A DNA stretch of 64,000 bases, from positions 71,625,147 through 71,689,146 of the forward strand of contig NC_080694.1 of assembly GCF_030445035.2 (NCBI RefSeq). Reading direction: 5' to 3'. The position numbers and the translations under genes are program-made. Under the pieces are notes generated by a model that was not told where the DNA came from, did not search any database, and saw only the letters and a list, made by a program, of their open reading frames with translations. This DNA comes from Dasypus novemcinctus. Taxonomy: Eukaryota > Chordata > Mammalia > Cingulata > Dasypodidae. Positions 61,776 through 64,000 of this stretch are shown here, piece by piece. Numbering within the stretch: position 1 is the first letter of the stretch; each line of letters opens with the position of its first letter.

Positions 61776-62224
61776 ATATTAATTCTGGTGCATCCAGCAC
61801 CCAGGGACTTTATTTTCCAAACAAATTCCTTTGACAAAAGGTAATTTGTTAGTTTCCATTTGTTGTTATAATCCAGAAGAGGCTAACCCTTCAGTCAGAA
61901 CACAAGATAGTGTCATCGTGGAGAAATTGACAGTGCATTTTATTATTACCACCAATGCAGAAGGAAATAAGTACCACATTCTCTTAAAACTGTGCTCTTA
62001 AAAATTGCCTAAGACAAAGCATCAGATTCATACAAGAAAGTATATAGTTTTTGTTTACTAATTTGGATTTCAAGGCAAATAAAAAATTTCCAGAGGTTTT
62101 TGTTAGCATATTTTTTTTTCTTTTTTTTTAATTGACATATTATCCATATATTTTCAAGCACTATACATATATTAACCTAAAAAAATTTTCCTGGTTTTAT
62201 TCTTTTTCAATTTTATATATGTTT

Positions 62225-62715
62225 TCATCTTTTTTTAAATGCAAACATCACATAAAATGTTACATTAAAAAATGCAAGAGGTTTCATATGCCCCACTCCC
62301 CACACCCCCCACTTTTTCCACATCAAAATCTTCTTTCATTAATTGGTACATTCATTGCAATTGATGAATACATTTTGGAGCACTGCTATACAGCATGGAT
62401 TATAGCTTACATTTTATTCACGCTCTCCCCCAGTACATTTAGTGGGTTATGGCAAGATATTTAATGTCCTGCATCTGTCCCTGTAATATATTCAGTACAA
62501 CTCTAAGTTCCGAAAAAGCCCCTTATCACAACTCTTTTTCCCTCTTCCTGCCTTCAGCAACACCCATGGCCACTGTCTCCACACCAATGATATAATTTCT
62601 TGCATTGCTAGAATTACAGTAAGTCTATAGTAGAATACCAATAAGTTCACTCTAGTCCATATTTTATTCCTCAGTCATGAGGATTTTGGGATGTTGATGT
62701 CCACTCCAACTCTAT
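62225..62715 (-). mobile_element. 5'-truncated LINE-1 3' end
   Basis: The reverse-oriented terminal motif (AAATGTTACATTAAAAAATG near 62257, pyrimidine tract 62290-62322) is followed by about 400 bp of 3' UTR, cut off near 62715. It lies just past the end of copy B. Confidence 0.75.
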
Positions 62716-62954
62716 TGATATTTATTTAGAAATTATTTTAGCTGTACAAAAAAAGACACAAAAATACTACAGAGAGATATGATCTTCCTGTCACTAAGCC
62801 TTCCTCTGGATAACATTCACATATCCATAGCAGCAACTACCAAGACCAGTAAATTAACAATTAACATGGTTATGATGGCAGTTCAATATTATTGATGACT
62901 TCCAAAAAATAAATGCTGATTGTGTTTGTAAACTGGTCTGCTCCTCTGGGCTAG
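62716..62954. other. Short intergenic stretch
   Basis: AT-rich sequence between a LINE-1 fragment and an LTR-like repeat; nothing recognised. Confidence 0.4.
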
Positions 62955-63548
62955 TGATGCCATTAGGTTGTATTGAACTCAGAAGTTTTACTTTTACTTG
63001 ATTCATTATGACTAGGGCTTTGAATGGGCCATGTCAGTGGGACTTTGAGTCCTCTATCCCTTGGTGGGCAGGGACTCACAAAAAATGACAAGGCAGAACA
63101 GACAGTGAGAGTTTTAAAGGTGGAGCCCAGGGAAATAAATACACAGAGAAACAGGTACATGAGGAAAGAAAGAAGGTTCCACTAGACATGGCAGAGTCCC
63201 TGAGAAGAGAAACTGTCATTCACCTGAGAGTCTACAGCTGTCTTGTGGAGAGAGCAGAATCGCTGAGCCCAGAGAGGAACAAGCCATGGGAGAGAGGGAG
63301 ACTCATCCAGCCTGTAGGTAAGATTGGAAGAAGCTGGGACCACAGAGCCTTAAGGGGAAGAGGGAGACTGAACCTTGCAGACCTCTGTAGCCATCTTGCT
63401 CCAACACGTAGCAACAGACTTTAGTGAGCGAAGTAACTTACATTTTATGACCTGGTAACTGTAAACTTTTACCCCAAATAAACACCCTTTATAAAAGCCA
63501 ACAGATTTCTGGTATTTTGCATCAGTACTCCTTTGGCTGATAAATACA
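62955..63548 (+). mobile_element. Probable LTR (MaLR-like), solitary
   Basis: The right end has an AATAAA (63477-63482) followed by CCTTTATAAAAGCCAAC, a GGTATTTTGCATCAG stretch, and CTGATAAATACAG. This spacing and wording resemble the 3' ends of mammalian MaLR/ERVL-type LTRs. The left boundary is uncertain and no target duplication was found. It could also be another xenarthran interspersed repeat. Confidence 0.45.
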
Positions 63549-64000
63549 GGTACAATATTATTACCTGAACTAATATTTAATTATTTAAACATTAGAATTA
63601 CTGACCTTCTTCTAATCAGACTCAATTAGAATTTCACCAGGTTTTCCTCTACTGCCCTTTTATCCATTTCAGGGTTCCAATTTCCAGTTAGTTATTTTAT
63701 CTCTTCATCTTTTCCAATCTGTGATAGAATCTCAGTCTTTTCATGTCCTTCATGTCCTTGACACATTTGAAAGGTTCTGACCAGTGTTTTTGTAGAACAT
63801 CTCTTAAATTGGATTTATCTAATGTTTTCTCATTAATTTGTTGAGGTTAGTGTCTTGGGACAACACCACAGAAGAAAGCTGTGCCCTTCCCATTCATCAT
63901 CACATTTTGCAAATGAGATCCACATCTTAACCTTGGACACTGGGTTAAGGAGATGTCTTCAGTGTGAACATACATTTGTTCCCTTTGCAATTAATAAATA
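63549..64000. other. Intergenic, no gene seen
   Basis: AT-rich sequence at the window end with no recognisable gene, RNA or repeat. Confidence 0.5.

Larger units (their letters stand above)
45665..62070 (+). repeat. Tandem duplication, copy B
   Basis: Direct copy of 545-8063 plus 32647-41240, offset by about 45 kb, and without the 24.6-kb nested transposon block. At the empty site (about 52160-52190) the sequence runs straight through from left-flank to right-flank homology. Copy B has its own additions: the DAS-SINE (47044-47483) and the LINE-1 pair (58627-61775). Confidence 0.85.

Overview
The window is AT-rich, repeat-dense mammalian intergenic DNA, almost certainly from an armadillo (Dasypus, Xenarthra). 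The best marker is a full tRNA-headed SINE at 47044-47483 that matches the armadillo DAS-SINE family as I know it. Xenarthran-looking LINE-1 elements with very long 3' untranslated regions (UTRs) fill much of the rest. I find no intact host protein-coding gene. The recognisable host genes are three broken OR2-type olfactory receptors and one processed copy of AP3S1, so this looks like a decayed olfactory-receptor cluster.

Layout. Two diverged direct copies of one ancestral segment lie in tandem. Copy A is about 545-8063 plus 32647-41240; copy B is about 45665-62070. Each carries one minus-strand OR2 pseudogene (4005-4917 and 48363-49294). A third, truncated OR2 pseudogene lies on the plus strand between the copies (44842-45270). 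At one homologous point each copy has received a different retroposon: the AP3S1 retrocopy in A and the DAS-SINE in B.

Copy A is split by about 24.6 kb of nested transposons that copy B lacks. A minus-strand LINE-1 without reverse transcriptase (HAL1-like; 8064-9378 and 27616-32646) was invaded by a plus-strand, full-length but decayed LINE-1 (about 9379-27172). That LINE-1 was then hit in its 5' UTR by a GC-rich minus-strand endogenous retrovirus (9714-16908), and in ORF2 by a 5'-truncated LINE-1 (19480-20533). Copy B instead has a head-to-head pair of LINE-1 3' ends (58627-61775) in place of about 2.35 kb of copy A.

The endogenous retrovirus (ERV) is the most information-rich feature. It is a betaretrovirus-like (class II) provirus with two 540-bp LTRs that differ at six positions by eye, a 6-bp target duplication, a tRNA-Lys3-type primer binding site, gag, pro and pol in successive -1 frames, a textbook slippery site with a predicted H-type pseudoknot, and a strongly deleted env. 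The env region starts with an arginine-rich leader resembling Rem/Rec/Rev proteins. Gag has one frame break, pol has two stop codons and env is scrambled, so this copy is defective as read. All assignments come from reading the sequence; no database search was run.
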